NCBI GenBank assembly: GCA_035559535.1
Contig: DATMBG010000036.1
Span: forward strand, 62,001 to 126,000
Direction: 5' to 3'
Length of the DNA stretch: 64,000 nt
Source of the DNA: Candidatus Limnocylindrales bacterium
Lineage (GTDB): Bacteria > Moduliflexota > Moduliflexia > Moduliflexales > JAUQPW01
Part shown: positions 63,187 through 64,000 of the stretch, one piece after another
Numbering within the stretch: position 1 is the stretch's first letter
How the letters are laid out: every line of letters begins with the position of its first letter
Made by a program: the position numbers and the translations under genes
The notes under the pieces: generated by a model
What the model was told of the DNA's origin: nothing
The model's database searches: none
What the model saw: only the letters and a program-made list of their open reading frames with translations

Positions 63187-64000
63187 ATGAAAAATAAAAA
63201 TTTGTTCGGTAAACTTCATAAGAAATTGTTGTTCTTTTTTTTATTGGTAGGACTTACACCGGTTATTATTGGAGGGATTATTGCCTATTATTATACCACT
63301 GGAATATTAAAAGAAAACGTTATCGGCGATTATCAACAATTGGTAGAAAACTCCGCCGACAGAATCACGATCTTTCTTCAAGAGCGTCTGCATGCCTTAC
63401 AGGTTTTATCCGATAATCCACTTATTCTTGGAGGCCTGAAATTTCCGGCGACTCTCCCCCGGGTGAGTGAATTTCTTAAAAGTTATGTGACCAGTTCTGG
63501 AAATTACTATCTACTTGCTCTTTTAGACGAAAACAGAAACGTTCTGGCCTCCAGCGAGACGACCCTTCAAACCGGAGAAATTTCAGAATTTCATCTGGAT
63601 ACCCGGGTGGGAGATTTTTACCCCTCTCCCCTTATTCAGAAACTGTTTCCCGATAGCAAAGGTTACACGTTAACCTTTTCCATCCCCATTACGAAGATTC
63701 AGGAAAAAGGAGGTTACCTGGTAGCTTTTTTGAAGTGGAGTAAAATAACTGAGAAAGTCAATGAGCTAAAGGCCACCCAATCCGAGCCCATCTGGATCCT
63801 TAACCAACAGGGCACTTACATCCTGCACCGGGATGAAAATAAAATCTGGAAGGAGCAAATTCCAGATGGGATTTCCACCCAACTGAAAAAGAACCGTAAT
63901 GGCTATTACATCGAAAAGGGAGAGTTGACGGTTTATATGCAGGATTTGAGTTATCAAGATTTAGGGGATTTAGGATGGACGGTTGGGATTTCCAAATCCC
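63187..64000 (+). CDS. Membrane sensor with Cache-type periplasmic domain (3' end outside window)
   Basis: The frame opens at ATG 63187 (GAGGGGAGAG upstream) and stays open to the window end (271 residues seen). It starts MKNKNLFGKLHKKLLFFFLL, a cytoplasmic tail and first membrane helix (LLVGLTPVIIGGIIAYYYTT), followed by a periplasmic region with the alpha-beta pattern of double-Cache sensors (ENSADRITIFLQERLHALQV, LLALLDENRNVLASSE, IWILNQQGTYILHRDEN). The Cache domain should bind a small ligand. The output part, a histidine kinase, chemoreceptor or cyclase, lies beyond the window. Confidence 0.85.
   Translation, partial: MKNKNLFGKLHKKLLFFFLLVGLTPVIIGGIIAYYYTTGILKENVIGDYQQLVENSADRITIFLQERLHALQVLSDNPLILGGLKFPATLPRVSEFLKSYVTSSGNYYLLALLDENRNVLASSETTLQTGEISEFHLDTRVGDFYPSPLIQKLFPDSKGYTLTFSIPITKIQEKGGYLVAFLKWSKITEKVNELKATQSEPIWILNQQGTYILHRDENKIWKEQIPDGISTQLKKNRNGYYIEKGELTVYMQDLSYQDLGDLGWTVGISKS

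Overview
The window reads as chromosomal DNA of a Gram-negative-style bacterium of moderate G+C (mid-40s % by eye) with many small intergenic repeats. The phylum cannot be fixed from the sequence alone. Its most telling feature is a complete Pup-proteasome operon (38.6-45.4 kb) in the order known from Actinobacteria: ATPase, dop, pup, prcB, prcA, pafA. The base composition, a lipoprotein with a lipobox, Tat-dependent binding proteins, PAS/GGDEF/EAL signalling and the repeat load do not look actinobacterial. A lineage with a transferred or ancestral Pup system is more likely; such systems are known in some Nitrospirae, Verrucomicrobia, Planctomycetes and candidate phyla.

Layout. 1-8.2 kb is a damaged accessory region: the end of a GT4 glycosyltransferase, a decayed PA14 membrane protein, a broken IS4/Tn5-like transposase joined to a duplicated dppC tail, an AT-rich beta-propeller gene with a frame-breaking 10-bp duplication, an intact PA14 multi-spanning protein and another decayed membrane gene. 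A 260-bp near-perfect direct repeat brackets about 5 kb of it. 8.2-13.3 kb is a peptide-type ABC importer operon (permeases B and C, a family-5 and a family-1 binding protein) without ATPase genes in view. 13.8-31 kb holds tRNA-Asp, an amidohydrolase, a hydratase of the FAH fold, a cytochrome c, a geranylgeranyl-reductase-like flavoprotein, a phenylacetate-CoA ligase, a ThDP enzyme, a radical SAM activase-like protein, a DJ-1/PfpI protein, a hybrid histidine kinase and a PAS-GGDEF-EAL protein.

31.4-38 kb carries ddl, an AbrB-like membrane protein, a response regulator, pyrB, a TPR-LysM lipoprotein, an RsbW-like kinase, a STAS antagonist and two tiny membrane proteins. The proteasome operon follows, preceded by a good sigma-70-type promoter. 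Pup ends Gly-Gly-Glu, so it can be ligated without prior deamidation; PafA would ligate it, Dop would remove it, the Mpa/ARC ring (C-terminal GQYL) would unfold tagged substrates and PrcAB would degrade them. 45.5-48.7 kb has an alkaline-phosphatase-superfamily enzyme, a TauE/SafE exporter, a DUF89 phosphatase and a small DUF4177-like protein. 49-54 kb is a TrpB2 plus 2-oxoacid dehydrogenase E1beta-E1alpha-E2 cluster. 54.2-56.2 kb is a dapA-like/prfA pair. 56.9-60.4 kb is an unusual TPR-FtsY fusion plus an AcoX-like kinase-fold protein. 60.5-62.8 kb is a 5'-nucleotidase-type enzyme with an RluA pseudouridine synthase, and the window ends inside a Cache-type membrane sensor.

Non-coding DNA is rich in repeats. 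The clearest family is a MITE-like element (three full copies and one half copy) with related terminal inverted repeats and 9-bp target duplications at each complete copy. Other families are G-rich or heptamer-type palindromes, some lying inside operons, and one 21-bp repeat expanded in frame inside the ftsY fusion. Coordinates and similarities were judged by eye; no database search was possible.
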